Shown: positions 21,901 through 31,696 of the stretch, piece after piece
Numbering within the stretch: the stretch's first letter is position 1
Layout of the letters: each line of letters begins with the position of its first letter
From: Rhynchopus euleeides
Taxonomy: Eukaryota; Euglenozoa; Diplonemea; Diplonemida; Diplonemidae
Reading direction: 5' to 3'
Length of the DNA: 64,000 nt
Assembly: GCA_963210315.1 (NCBI GenBank)
Contig: OY723251.1
Location: 620,001-684,000, forward strand
Made by a program: the position numbers and the translations under genes
The notes under the pieces: model-generated
Database searches by the model: none
The model's input: only the letters and a program-made list of their open reading frames with translations
Told to the model about the DNA's origin: nothing

Positions 21901-23806
21901 GCAAATACAAGAGTATATGCAAATACAAGGGTATATGCTAATACAAGAGTACTCCAGAAATTGCGATTTTAAAAAGTTCACCGAGCAAATACAAGAGTAT
22001 ACTCTTGTATTTGCATACTAGACTTTTGGAGAACTTTTGTGGGGGTTTCATCATATTTTGTGCTTCCAATGACCTCCCCCAGGCCAGTGGGCCTCCTGTC
22101 TGGAGTCGTCACGGTCGGGTGGGAGTCGCCTCGGGGTGGGAAAGGCCAAGAGGACGCTCGTATTGTCTATTCGGCGCCGCTGCCCCATGAGGGCCCACCC
22201 GGAGGCCACATTTCTAGTATGCAAATACAAGAGTATATACTCTTGTATTTGCATGGTAGACAACTTTTCAGCTAAAAAACAATTTTTTGAGAACCCTGAA
22301 TTACGTAAGCTGGCACGGTGAATAGAAGAGTATACCCTTGTATTTGCCCCCCCCCCCCCCCAGTAATGTACATTTGCGTGTCGGACATACCAGGGCACGG
22401 TCGGCAGGGAACGTCAGCACCAGCCCGATCAGCTTCTCTGCGAAGTTCACCCTCCCTGCGTCGTCGTACTTGATGGACCCAAGCATGTAGCCAATGGAAC
22501 GCGTCGAGGCGTGCAGCCAGTGGAGGCACTGGTCAGGCCAGGTCGCCATCTTGTCCGTGAACTGCTCGTTAGTAACGTTGAGAAGAGACGGGCGCGCATT
22601 GTATGTTCCGAAGGGCACGTCACCACCCAGGCTCTTGACAAGGTTCAGCTGGAAGAGGTACTTCTTGTGGCGCAGAGAGTAGTTCGCCGGGGGGGGGAAG
22701 GTCCCGTTCGAGACGTCGTCAAACAGCCACCCACCCTCGAAGAAGCAGTCCAGCACAGAGGGTGCCATGCACGGCAGCCCAGACAGACCCGGCATGTCCA
22801 TGGAGAAGCAAATGTCCTGCATTGTCACGTTCAGCTGCGTCCCGTTGTCGTACGACGCGGGCACCTTCAGAGCGTAGATACGCTGGTAGACATCAAGCAT
22901 TGTCAGCGCCATTTCACGCGTCATCGCGTTGCCGCCGTCCTCGCGCCCCAGCATCATGTACATGCGTGCAGATGTCTTGGAGGACTCGGTCCACTTGTCG
23001 ACGAAGTCCAGCTCGCGCTCCAGCTGCCCGCCACGCGGTGCCCAGTCAGAGCTGTAGGAGCCGTGCTTGCGGATGCGGGTCACGGGAAGCCCCGCACCAG
23101 CGATGAGGCAGGCCACGCACATGATGACAGCAAAGACGAGCACGTAGTAGCGCCCAATCTGCAGCCCGACCTTGTACGACAGCTCCACAACGTCCGTGCT
23201 GCGGTACAGCGGCCCCTTGCTCACAATGGGGTACAGCAGCACAACCAGGAAGGCAATCACGAGGGCGGCAATCACACCTGCCACCACGTACAGCGTGATC
23301 TCGCGTGCGGTGTCGTCGGAGTCGCACGTCATCTGTGCCCCGTCCACAGAGCACTCGTGGCACTTGAAGTCGTCGTCAGGCTCCTGGCAGTGCAGCTGCA
23401 GGCACCCACGCGGGTGGGGGCACCCGTAGTCGCGGGTCCGCATCGAGGTCTCGATGATCCACGTCCCACGCACGTCGCGTGTCCACTCCGCAGCCGTCGG
23501 GCTCGTCAGGTTCCCCGTCACGTTACCCGCGACCAGGGAGCGGAACAGGGCGGTCCCATCGCATGTCTCCGCCACAGTCCAGTACCCCTCCGGGTCGGTG
23601 TACAGACGGAACTCTGTCCCAGTCTCGTTGTCACGGTCCAGACGCTTCCACATCGGGTTGTCGTTGCACATCACATTCACCTCCAGCCCGTAGCGGCCGC
23701 CCACGAAGTTATCCTTCTCCTTCATGGGCTCAATCATGTACACAATATTCGGCATCGTCTGCTGCGCAAACACTGCCACAGCGGCAGCAGCCACAAGAGC
23801 CGCCAT
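18947..23806 (-). CDS. NPC1/Patched-like RND transporter with sterol-sensing domain, gene A (4 exons, 1232 aa)
   Basis: Exons on the minus strand: 23806-22391, 21657-20953, 20714-20457 and 20266-18947. All introns are phase 0, with GTATGT or GTATGC/GTATGG donors and CAG acceptors. The ATG at 23806 follows AAG and precedes G, a strong context, and opens a signal peptide. The protein has a lumenal Cys-rich N-terminal region, TM1 at about 172-194, TM2 at about 220-240, and a large lumenal loop. A sterol-sensing domain spans about 536-694, with the GVDDMFLLL motif at 608-616. A second transmembrane bundle includes MSIGMFVEFSAHV at about 1047, followed by an acidic cytoplasmic tail ending at TAG. 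Family members are proton- or sodium-coupled lipid/sterol exporters of endosomal or plasma membranes. Its N-terminal region is shorter than that of animal NPC1, so Patched-related is equally possible. It is directly paralogous to gene B 24 kb away. Confidence 0.88.
20861..20888 (+). repeat. Short GSAGAAA heptamer array in intron 2 of gene A (4 units)
   Basis: GCAGAAA followed by three GGAGAAA units. The orthologous position in gene B holds 24 units of GCAGAAA. Confidence 0.85.
21891..22364. mobile_element. TIR element inserted in intron 1 of gene A
   Basis: The tips are CTGGGGGGGGCAAATACAAG on the left and the inverse (CTTGTATTTGCCCCC…CAG) on the right. Both abut TA, consistent with a TA duplication. 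Inside are two perfect palindromes built from GCAAATACAAGAGTATA (about 21985-22014 and 22219-22254). The paralogous intron of gene B (46572-46762) lacks this ~475-bp element, which accounts for most of the difference between introns of 733 and 191 nt. No ORF; non-autonomous. Confidence 0.75.
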
Positions 23807-23990
23807 CTTGAACAAACTTGCTTGTCACAGGCAAATCCTTTTCAACCTGGTGTGCGGTGGATGCGTGTGGTCCGTGGTGCGCCCTCCCCCCGCCCCCCTC
23901 AGTGGCCCCCCCAGACCACAACAACACTGGCATGGCGAGCCACTGCAGAATCGTCCCCAGAAACGCGGGCTGCACACTGCAGCCCCTAAT
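23807..23990 (-). promoter_or_regulatory. Conserved 5' flank of gene A
   Basis: About 175 bp upstream of the ATG is nearly identical to the corresponding flank of gene B (48176-48360), apart from a changed C-rich patch. Homology ends sharply about 180 bp upstream. It probably contains the 5' UTR and core promoter. No TATA box is obvious. The 14-mer CTGTGACAAGCAAG lies just upstream of the start codon. Confidence 0.45.
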
Positions 23991-25600
23991 CACTACAAAG
24001 CACACCCCAGACCACAACACCAACAACACTGACACGGCGAGCCGCCGCGAGCCGGGAGCTATGCAGAAGGGATGGGGCGGTGCATCGGGTCCTCATTGTT
24101 CGGTCGTGCCCTCACTGGGCTGTCGCACGGGTTCTTCTCGACTGGCACTGCTGTTTTCTTGTTCGGGTTGAGCAGGCAGAGCAGGGAGCAGGTTGTGGGG
24201 AGGGGGGGGGGGGGCTGGACACGGTTTACAGTCGGGGAGAGAGGGGTGGGGGAAGTGAGGAGTCGTAACTGTGTTACGCTCACAACACTCCAAATACTCA
24301 AAACTGACAGGGGGGGGGGAGGGGGGGGGGGCTATTGCATGAAAACCCGCCCACCGCCTCATTGCCCTGGGGTAATGTGCGGTCGGTGAAATCGTACAGC
24401 ATCCCCCCCTCCCCCCACTCCTTCCTCACAACCCTCGTTCAGCACACCCCCGAAGCTGGAGAAGCTGCTGCACCACTACTCTCTCACATATCTATCTCTC
24501 TCACGTTCTCCCGCTCTCTCTCACAACAAAACAACAATAGACCCCGACCTGCATCCCATCCAGGAAAGGGGGAGGGGTGGGGAAGGGTGGCGGTGTGAAG
24601 GGTGGCGGTGTGAAGGGTGGCGGTGTGAAGGGTGGTAGGGAGCGCTGCAGTGCCGGTGTGATGGGCCCCACACAGCATATTTTGGATGCGATACGACGCC
24701 TGGCACTCACGCACGCAGAAAATGGATGGTGCGTGAGTCCCGGTGGTTCGGGTTCATCTCCTCGGAAACTGTTCTTCTCCGGAGAACCGATCCGTGAGGG
24801 GTAGAGGGGGGTGGGTGGGTGGTGGGGTGGTGAAGTAGAAAGTATAACCAAACGAGGGTGAAGGGGGGTGTGAGGGGGGGAGGAGGAGGAGGAGGAGCAG
24901 AGGTGGGCAAGGAACCCGCGTGTGCTGTGGTGTGTCTGCGGAACGCACGCAGGAGTGTGGAGTGTTCCACGCAGGCATGGAATCCACTCATGATGTGGTT
25001 GGCCACACACACACACGCAAAAAAATATCACACGCAGGGGTTCGGCTTGCCATTTCTCTTTGTCAATATTTTTTTTGAAAAATAAACTGTTTTTCCTTTA
25101 GTGTCGGTCGCAAGGAGCGGACTCTGATGGCACCTCACACTGTGCACACGCACACACACACGTGAGTATTTTGTTTTTCCCAGGAGGATGAAGGAAAGCT
25201 TCAGCGGTATACTTGATAGGGGAGTGGGGAGGAGGAGGAGGTAGTGGTGGAGGGGCAGGGAGCAGTGACTCCAGACTGGGGGGGGGGGGGGGGGGGACAG
25301 GGGCTGGGGTAATTTTCTGGGGGGTCGTGAACGTCGGGGGGGTTTGATCGTCGAGAGGGAATGGGGGGGTCGTGAACGTGGGGGGGGGGGGGGGGGGGGG
25401 GGCTGGCGTGCAGGGTGCAGGCAGCGCGCGCAAATGCGACCTGTTTCCGGGTGCCCGCGCGCTCCCGGCGACCGTGCACCCTGGGTGCACGGGTTTGGGC
25501 TGAATCTGGGTGACGTACGAGTAGGGCTCCCACCCTGAAAATGGGCTATCTGCAGTCACTCCAGTGACCTGACATCACCTGAAAGTGACCCAAAAGTGCG
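23991..25600. other. Intergenic, low-complexity, no gene recognised
   Basis: It contains G-rich homopolymers, TC-rich tracts at about 24480-24530, a short 15-bp tandem repeat (GGGTGGCGGTGTGAA, about 3.5 copies, 24584-24640) and a CA tract at about 25140-25165. Open frames are Pro- or Gly-rich translations of simple sequence. Confidence 0.5.
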
Positions 25601-25639
25601 GAATCTTCGACTCGCGGAATCGCGATTGACCCCTTCCAT

Positions 25640-26960
25640 TGCACTCTTTGGGCTCTGTGCGGATCGTAGTGGGGTCACACTGTGGGTCTAGGTGCCAAGC
25701 TTCACCCATGAAATGTGGGTCTAGTTCAGGGGCTGGTCATAGGAGACTGTGACTGGGAGGCCGAGAGTCAGCCAGCCCACCCACCCAGCGGGACCCCCTC
25801 CTCGGGTGTTCCGAAACCCCCTTCTTTTGAATATTTGGAATCTGTGCGCATCGTAGTGGGGTCACTTTGTAGGTCTAGGTGACAAACTTTGTCCATGAAA
25901 TGTGGCTCTGGTTCAGGGGCTGGTCATGGGTGAAGGTGACTGGGAGTAACACACCATGCCACCCCACCCAGCCACCCACCCAGCGGGACCCCCTCCTCGG
26001 GTGTTCCAAAACCCCGTTCTATTGAACGTTTGAAACTTTTGCGGATCGTAGTGGGGTCATTTTATAGGTCTATGTGGCAAACATCGTCCATGAAATGTGC
26101 CTCTGGTTCAGGGGCTGGTCCGAAGAGAAAGTGACTGAGGTAGCCACACGGCCGAGAGTCAGCCAGCCCACCCACCCAGCGGGACCCCCTCCGCGGGTGT
26201 TCCAAAACCCCTTTCTTTTGAACGTTTGGAATTTGTGCGGATCACAGTGGGGTCACTTTGGTGGTGTGCGAGCCAAGTTTCACCCATGAAACACGGGTCT
26301 GGTTCAGGGGCTGGTCAGCGTGGCTGGGAGGCAGTCAGCCCACACCCACCTACCCACCCAGTGGGACCCCCTCCTCGGGTGTTCCAAAACCCCGTTCTTT
26401 TGAACGTTTGAAACTTTTGCGGATCGTAGTGGGGTCACTTTGGTGGTCTAGGTGCCCAGCTTCACCCATGAAAAAGCGGTCTGGTTCAGGGGCTGGTTAT
26501 GGGTGAAGGGTGGCTGGGTGACACACACCATGACACCCCACCCACCCAGCGGGACCCCCTCCTCGGGTGTTCCAAAACCTCTTTCTTTTGAACGTTTGGA
26601 ATTTGTGCGGATCACAGTGGGGTCACTTTGATGGTGTGTGAGCCAAGTATCACCCATGAAACACGGGTCTGGTTCAGGGACTGGTCGTGGGGGTGTCTGG
26701 GAGGCAGCCAGTCCACTACACCCCACCTACCCACCCAGCGGGACCCCCCCCCTCGGATTTTCCAAAAACCCGTTCTTTGGGGGTCCTCGCTACGAGTCAC
26801 TGTGAGTCACGAGTCGTCAGTGTTCAGCCAAACATGGCTGACTTCTCACTTTTTCTCACTCAGTCACACTTGGTAGCGAGGGCCCCCTTTTGAACGTTTG
26901 GAATCTGTGCGGATCGCGATGGGGTCATTTTGGCCATGGGGTGCCCATTTACACCTATTA
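25640..26960 (+). repeat. ~190-bp tandem repeat, six units plus a partial
   Basis: A marker block (GTGCGGATCGTAGTGGGGTC) recurs at about 25657, 25843, 26039, 26235, 26417, 26603 and 26905. Units diverge by several percent and differ in length (about 182-197 bp). Each also carries CAGCGGGACCCCCTCCTCGG and GGTTCAGGGGCTGGTC. The last interval is longer because a 109-bp MITE sits inside it. Single inverted relatives occur near 9760 and 13860. Confidence 0.88.
26779..26887 (+). mobile_element. 109-bp MITE, copy 1, with TTT target duplication
   Basis: Inverted tips are GGGGGTCCTCGCTAC and GTAGCGAGGGCCCCC. It is inserted in a unit of the ~190-bp tandem repeat whose other copies read TTCTTTTGAACG without interruption, which gives a direct empty-site comparison and a 3-bp duplication (26776-26778 and 26888-26890). 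It encodes nothing. The second copy is at 30164-30272. Confidence 0.85.
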
Positions 26961-27444
26961 CTGGGAAACATCAATTGGGTGAAAGTACCACCTCCTGACC
27001 CCCCCCCCTCCCGAGTCGGGAGGGGGGTCGGGTAGGGGGGGTACCCCCCCCCCCCCCATACCCAGTGTTGTAATATACCCTGACCCCCCGCTACGTATCG
27101 AGTATATATACGTATATATACGTCGCGTATTATACCCTAAAATACGTATATATACGTAGTATACGCGGTGCTCGGGCGGTGGCGGATACCCGAGCCCAAT
27201 GGGCTCTTTGAGGAAGGCATGGTACACCTGCTCCTTCTTGGCGGTGCCGGGGCAAACCCTGACACCACCCTCGCCAAGAAATGTGCACTGCACTTCGCTA
27301 CACCGCCCACAAAAACACGAATGTATAACGTCATCAACCCTTCCCCCGCCAGGTCCTCCACGACCCACGCCTCCGCCCACTTCTGCTTCTTCCCCTCCTC
27401 AGGCATATATTGCAGTGAGGAGGGTACTGCACAGGCTGAGCCTG

Positions 27445-27488
27445 TGGCAAGGTGACCAACGGTACCGGTACCGTTGGTCACCTTGCCA
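27445..27488. repeat. 44-bp perfect palindrome
   Basis: Each half is 22 bp. The centre reads CAACGGTACC followed by GGTACCGTTG, with no spacer. It lies inside the hAT-type element. It would form a cruciform or a hairpin in single strand. Confidence 0.9.
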
Positions 27489-27570
27489 TCTTGTGCGCAC
27501 GTCAAGGCTGCAGGGTGATGGGAACGGGCGTGAGAGGTGATTGGGGGATGACTAAAGCCTTCCCACGGAG

Positions 27571-27767
27571 TACCTAGGGTACCCCGAGAGAATGTCACCC
27601 CCCCCCCTCGGCCTCCGCTTGGGGGGTGACATTCTCCAACGGCCACCCTGTACAGAGGGGGTGACGTTCTTCAACGGTTGCCCTGTGTAGCGGCTGGGAA
27701 GAATGTCACCCCCCCCTCGGCCCTGGGCCCTCGAGGGGGGTGACATTCTCTCGGGGTACCCTAGGTA
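27571..27767. mobile_element. 197-bp nested inverted-repeat element
   Basis: The tips are TACCTAGGGTACCCCGAGAG and the exact inverse. The next bases, AATGTCACCCCCC and GGGGGGTGACATT, continue the symmetry. Two further internal copies of GTGAC-TTCTYCAACGG lie between. It is a foldback-type insertion nested in the hAT element. Confidence 0.75.
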
Positions 27768-27807
27768 CCAACAAAAAGGCCGAAAACCAGGGTATTCTGA
27801 GGGGGCC

Positions 27808-27985
27808 ACGTATACGTATATATACGTATATATACGTATATATACGTATATATACGTATATATACGTATATATACGTATATATACGTATATATACGTATA
27901 TATACGTATATATACGTATATATACGTATATATACGTATATATACGTATATATACGTATATATACGTATATATACGTATACGTAT
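27808..27985. repeat. CGTATATATA decamer array (about 18 units)
   Basis: A pure alternating purine-pyrimidine array of the 10-bp unit CGTATATATA. Shorter copies occur near 27105-27160 at the other end of the same hAT element. The periodic Tyr/Ile open frames across it are artefacts. Confidence 0.95.
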
Positions 27986-28299
27986 TATACGTATATTTCA
28001 ACACTGCCCATACCCCCCCTCGTGACCCCCCCCCCCCCCTGGTAGGGTGCCCGACCAGGCATGTCGCTAAGCGTCGACCGTCGACCCAGTGATTTTGGGT
28101 TTCCCCCCCCATAAAAAAGCGTCGACCCAGCGTCGACCCAGTGGAACTGGGTTGCCATTCAAGCCTGGACCAAGCGTCAACCCATTCCGGGTCGACGCTA
28201 ACCTAGCGTTGACCCGGTTCCACTGGGTCGACGCTCACCAAGCGTCGACCAAGCGTCAACCCACTTTCACTGGGTCGACGTCGAAGAGAGTATGGTTTT

Positions 28300-28370
28300 G
28301 CAGGAACAGATGCTCACTACCGTGGCCTCCGGCGGCTGGGGGGCTCCGCCCCCCAGACCCCCCTGTATAG
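28300..28370 (+). repeat. Dispersed GGGGGGCTCCGCCCCCC repeat, truncated copy 2
   Basis: Matches the first ~65 bp of the elements at 10505 and 28455. The sequence diverges after CAGACCCCCCTG. Confidence 0.8.
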
Positions 28371-28454
28371 CGTGTGCACACAGGTCAGGAATCCAACAGC
28401 TCCAGTAGCCTCAGGAGGACGCAGCCAACTCACACAGAATCTGTACGCCCACAA

Positions 28455-28753
28455 TGAACAGATGTTCACTACCGTGGCCTCCGGCGGCTGGGGGGCTCCG
28501 ACCCCCAGACCCCCCATCTCGCGTGCCCGTCTAGTAACCAAGTCCTTGCGCTTCAACGGCCGTGGCATATCAGGGGGTAAATCATGGTCCCGAAAGCCAT
28601 TTTTTGGGTTTCTTCCGGCACCCGAGGATGGCGCGAGCGGGAGAGGAACCACGGAAGGAACCCAGCGCCTCACACCGTGCCCACCTAGCGGTCCACCGAC
28701 GGGAAAATTAGGCAACAACACGAGCGCGCGCGAAGCGCGCGCGAGAAAAATTG
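28455..28753 (+). mobile_element. Dispersed GGGGGGCTCCGCCCCCC repeat, copy 3
   Basis: Same 5' block as at 10505. It ends in GCGCGCGCGAAGCGCGCGCG followed by AGAAAAATT, comparable to the end of copy 1. The 5' hairpin has a one-base change (CTCCGACCCCC), which weakens its pairing. Confidence 0.6.
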
Positions 28754-29108
28754 ACCCCTAGTGTTTCCCCCTGATCCCCCCCCAAAACAGGAGCGTCAAC
28801 CCACCAAATATCCATAATCGAAAAGTTAGCGACAGGCCTGGTGCCCGACCAGGGGGTGGGGGGTCACCCAAAATTTCGAGGAAATCCTGGTGTCACCCTG
28901 AAAACCTGGGTCGCCAGCCTGACCTCAGCCCGCGGGGAGCCCCCCCCGAAATCCCTGCAACCAAACGGCACAAACGTGGTCACGCCACTCACTCACACAC
29001 ATGCAGGGCAATCCCAAAATAAACCGGCAGCAATTCAAAGAGAGGAGGGGTGAAGGGGGGGGGGGCGGGGCAGGGTTCAAAAATACGCGTATTAAACGTA
29101 TTATACGT

Positions 29109-29478
29109 ACCTGGGACCCCCCGTGTTTAAGTCCCCCCCCTGGAGGCGATTTTCGGCCGGGGGGGACTTAAACACGGGGGGGGCGGACCTAAACACAGGG
29201 GGGGCTTAAACACGGGGGTGGCACAGTGGAGACCAAGAAGACCTCTTCCTCTGCTGTCGTAGGGGGGTAATTCCGGTCCGGATGGACTTTTGGCACCCCA
29301 CTTTTCGACTCTGACAGCACCTGGAGGGCCTAGGGGCCACCTGATGACCCTCCAGACCAGCCCACCCCCGTGTTTAGGTCCCCCTGTGTTTAAGTCCCCC
29401 CCCCCTGCCAGACCCCCAGGGGGGGACTTAAACACGGGGGTAAGGGGGGGGGGGACTTATACACGGGGGGTCCCAGGT
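29109..29478. mobile_element. TIR element built from GTGTTTAAGTCCCCC hairpin motifs
   Basis: The ends are ACCTGGGACCCCCCGTGTTT and the inverse (…CACGGGGGGTCCCAGGT, one variant base). The motif CCCCCGTGTTTAAGTCCCC or its inverse recurs about eight times, in both orientations, separated by C or G runs. Non-coding. Confidence 0.65.
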
Positions 29479-29517
29479 ATTCGTATTAATACGTATTAAT
29501 ACGAATACGTGGGGGGT
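29479..29517 (+). repeat. Palindromic direct repeat, copy 1 (also at about 30284-30322)
   Basis: A 28-bp perfect palindrome (ATTCGTATTAATAC and its inverse) followed by ACGTGGGGGGT. An identical copy lies about 0.8 kb downstream, so the two frame the stretch between them. Confidence 0.75.
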
Positions 29518-30163
29518 ATTTTCCTGAAATACGTGGATTTTTGGTTCAGCCCCCTTTCCCTCCTTGAGTTGCGCTGTAGACCCCCTCATGGCTCACAACC
29601 TGTCGGCTGCAGAGGCCGGACCCGCGCTATGAAGAGCACGGAGCAACCATGTGTCGGGCGGAGCTGAAATGGGGCATTCATAATCACGAAGGAGGCCTTC
29701 CTGCACCTGAAGGGTACCCGCAACGCAGGTTGAGGCGTACACCGACCCTGCGCCCTCCCCAGGTGGTAGAACAGGCGAAACCACATCAACTGAGTGGCGA
29801 TACCTGGTCAACTGAGTGCTTGTATGTAGGGCAGATCGCACCGGCTGAGCACTGTGTCAGCCAAGGAGACGAAGACAAAGGATCGTGACCGATCCCATCT
29901 TGGATCGTCTGTGTCCGTCAGTTCGAGTGTGGCGTCGTCATGGACGGCGTCTGAGGTTCAAACACACTGGAGAAGCACAAACTTGCAACGAATATGTGCT
30001 TCCCGCAGCGCGTCAACATGTTCTGCAGACATCGCGATCCCGGAGGAACCCCCTCTCCACCCCAAAAACCTCACAAAACAGACACCGGAAGGGAAAATAC
30101 CCCAAAACACTGAGGGAAAGAAGGGTCGCCAAAACCACGCGTATTACACGTATTCGACGTATT
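29518..30163. other. Intergenic, no gene recognised
   Basis: About 650 bp of mixed sequence between two copies of a palindromic repeat. Short frames exist on both strands without recognisable domains. Confidence 0.4.
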
Positions 30164-30272
30164 GGGGGCCCTCGCTACCAAGTGTGACTGAGTGAGAAAA
30201 AGTGAGAAGTCAGCCATGTTTGGCTGAAAACTGACGACTCGTGACTCATAGTGACTCGTAGCGAGGGCCCCC
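30164..30272 (-). mobile_element. 109-bp MITE, copy 2, with ATT target duplication
   Basis: Same length as the copy at 26779, in opposite orientation and near-identical. Tips are GGGGGCCCTCGCTACC and GTAGCGAGGGCCCCC. It is flanked by ATT on both sides (30161-30163 and 30273-30275). Confidence 0.85.
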
Positions 30273-30928
30273 ATTAATACGTATTCGTATTAATACGTAT
30301 TAATACGAATACGTGGGGGGTCAGACGCGTATTCTTGATCCCTGGGGGCGGGGGCGGGAGGGGTGCCCGGCACACCGCAAAAAATAAATTCACCATCACA
30401 CACCCCTCTGCATGTGCCTTAAGATGGCCCACGAAAGGTATGGTGTGGCGGGGAGGAGAGGAGAAGCGCAAGGTAAAGGTAAAGGTGCTATTTATTTTGG
30501 GGGCGAGGGGGGGAAGGGGGCGGGGAGTGCTTTCCGTAAGAAGAGAAGACGAGAGGAGAGTGTAATAAAGTGGAGAAAAGGGGGTAAGTCCAGCCAGGAG
30601 GGAGGGCTGGAGGAGGGGGGGGGGTATTTGAAATCGGAGTAGAGGGAAGCACAAGGGGCAGAGGGAAGGGTGTGTTGCTGGAGTGGAAAGGAAGAAAGGA
30701 GAAGATAGAAGAGAGGGGGGGGGAGGAGATGGTTGTTGTATATTTGTGCGTGATAGTAGGAGCAAAACATTGGCCCGTGGGGACACGGTGGGATCTTGTA
30801 AATTTTACATGTATAACTACAAGTATATACATGTATTATACATGTATAATACTTGCATGTCACCTATTATACATGTATAATACATGTATATGCCTGAATT
30901 ATACATGTAAAATACATGTATATCAAGT

Positions 30929-31328
30929 AAAAATACAAGTATAATACTTGCATGTCAACTATTATACATGTATTTTTACTTGATATACATGTATTTTACA
31001 TGTATATTTCAGGCATTTACATGTATTTTACATGTATAATACTTGTCATGCAAGTATTATACATGTAAAATACTTGCATGACAAGTAAAATACATGTATA
31101 ATACTTGCATGACAAGTAAAATACTTGCATGCAAGTAAAATACATGTATTTTACTTGCATGCAAGTATTTTACTTGTCATGCAAGTATTTTACATGTATA
31201 ATACTTGCATGACAAGTATTATACATGTAAAATACATGTAAATGCCTGAAATATACATGTAAAATACATGTATATCAAGTAAAAATCCATGTATAATAGT
31301 TGACATGCAAGTATTATACATGTATTTT
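30929..31328. repeat. ~400-bp long palindrome of ATACATGTA / CTTGCATG words
   Basis: Two arms of about 190 bp fold on each other around 31128-31145, with only a small central offset and scattered mismatches. Local perfect symmetry is centred at 31144/31145 (GCAAGTAAAATACA against its complement). It is the interior of the foldback element. Confidence 0.85.
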
Positions 31329-31696
31329 GAACGATTTTGAACGATTTTTGGCCGTGCTCGTCGCGTCCCCCGGTGAGGGGGGACGCTGTTTCGTGTTCTC
31401 CTTGCCGCACGGAGGCATTGCCTTACGTCGCCTCTTCCTCTTTTCCTTTATGGGCGGGTTAGTCTGGCTCAGAGGGCGGGACCGTGCTGATATGCACAGT
31501 GACGACTCTCCCTTTTTTTGTTGTGCCCGCCTCCTGCCGAGTCGTGGCTGCTGCCTCTCAGACTGGGGGCGGGCGGTCGCCGACGCTGACGCGCCTGGCG
31601 GCCCGTGGAAAGTGACGTGGGTCTGGGGGTGGGGGGGGGGGGGGGGTGCTGGGGTGTCAGGCCGAAGCCCTTGACCGCTGTTGATTTTTGCAGGTT

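Larger units (their letters stand above)
27063..28006. mobile_element. Non-autonomous hAT-type element with 8-bp target duplication
   Basis: The ends are CAGTGTTGTAATATAC and, inverted, CAGTGTTGAAATATAC. They are flanked on both sides by the same 8 bp, CCCATACC (27055-27062 and 28007-28014). An 8-bp duplication with a CAGTG-type tip is the hAT signature. The 944-bp interior has no transposase. It carries a 44-bp perfect palindrome, a nested 197-bp inverted-repeat element and a long CGTATATATA array. Confidence 0.82.
28035..28856. mobile_element. TIR-bounded segment with GTCGAC-rich repeats
   Basis: Imperfect inverted ends of about 35 bp: CCCCTGGTAGGGTGCCCGAC then CAGGCATGTCGCTAA on the left, and TTAGCGACAGGCCTGGTGCC then CGACCAGGGGG on the right. 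Inside are many AGCGTCGACCCAGTG motifs in both orientations (28070-28290). The segment also contains two copies of the GGGGGGCTCCGCCCCCC dispersed repeat. Confidence 0.5.

Noticed and set aside
22511-23989. Long plus-strand frames antisense to the transporter genes (also 46883-48376, 19082-20377, 45561-46331)
   Set aside because: They are shadows of GC-rich coding exons on the other strand. Composition is His/Arg/Val-biased and they cross exon-intron boundaries.
27552-28112. Tyr/Ile-repeat proteins at the CGTATATATA array
   Set aside because: Translation of a simple decamer repeat.
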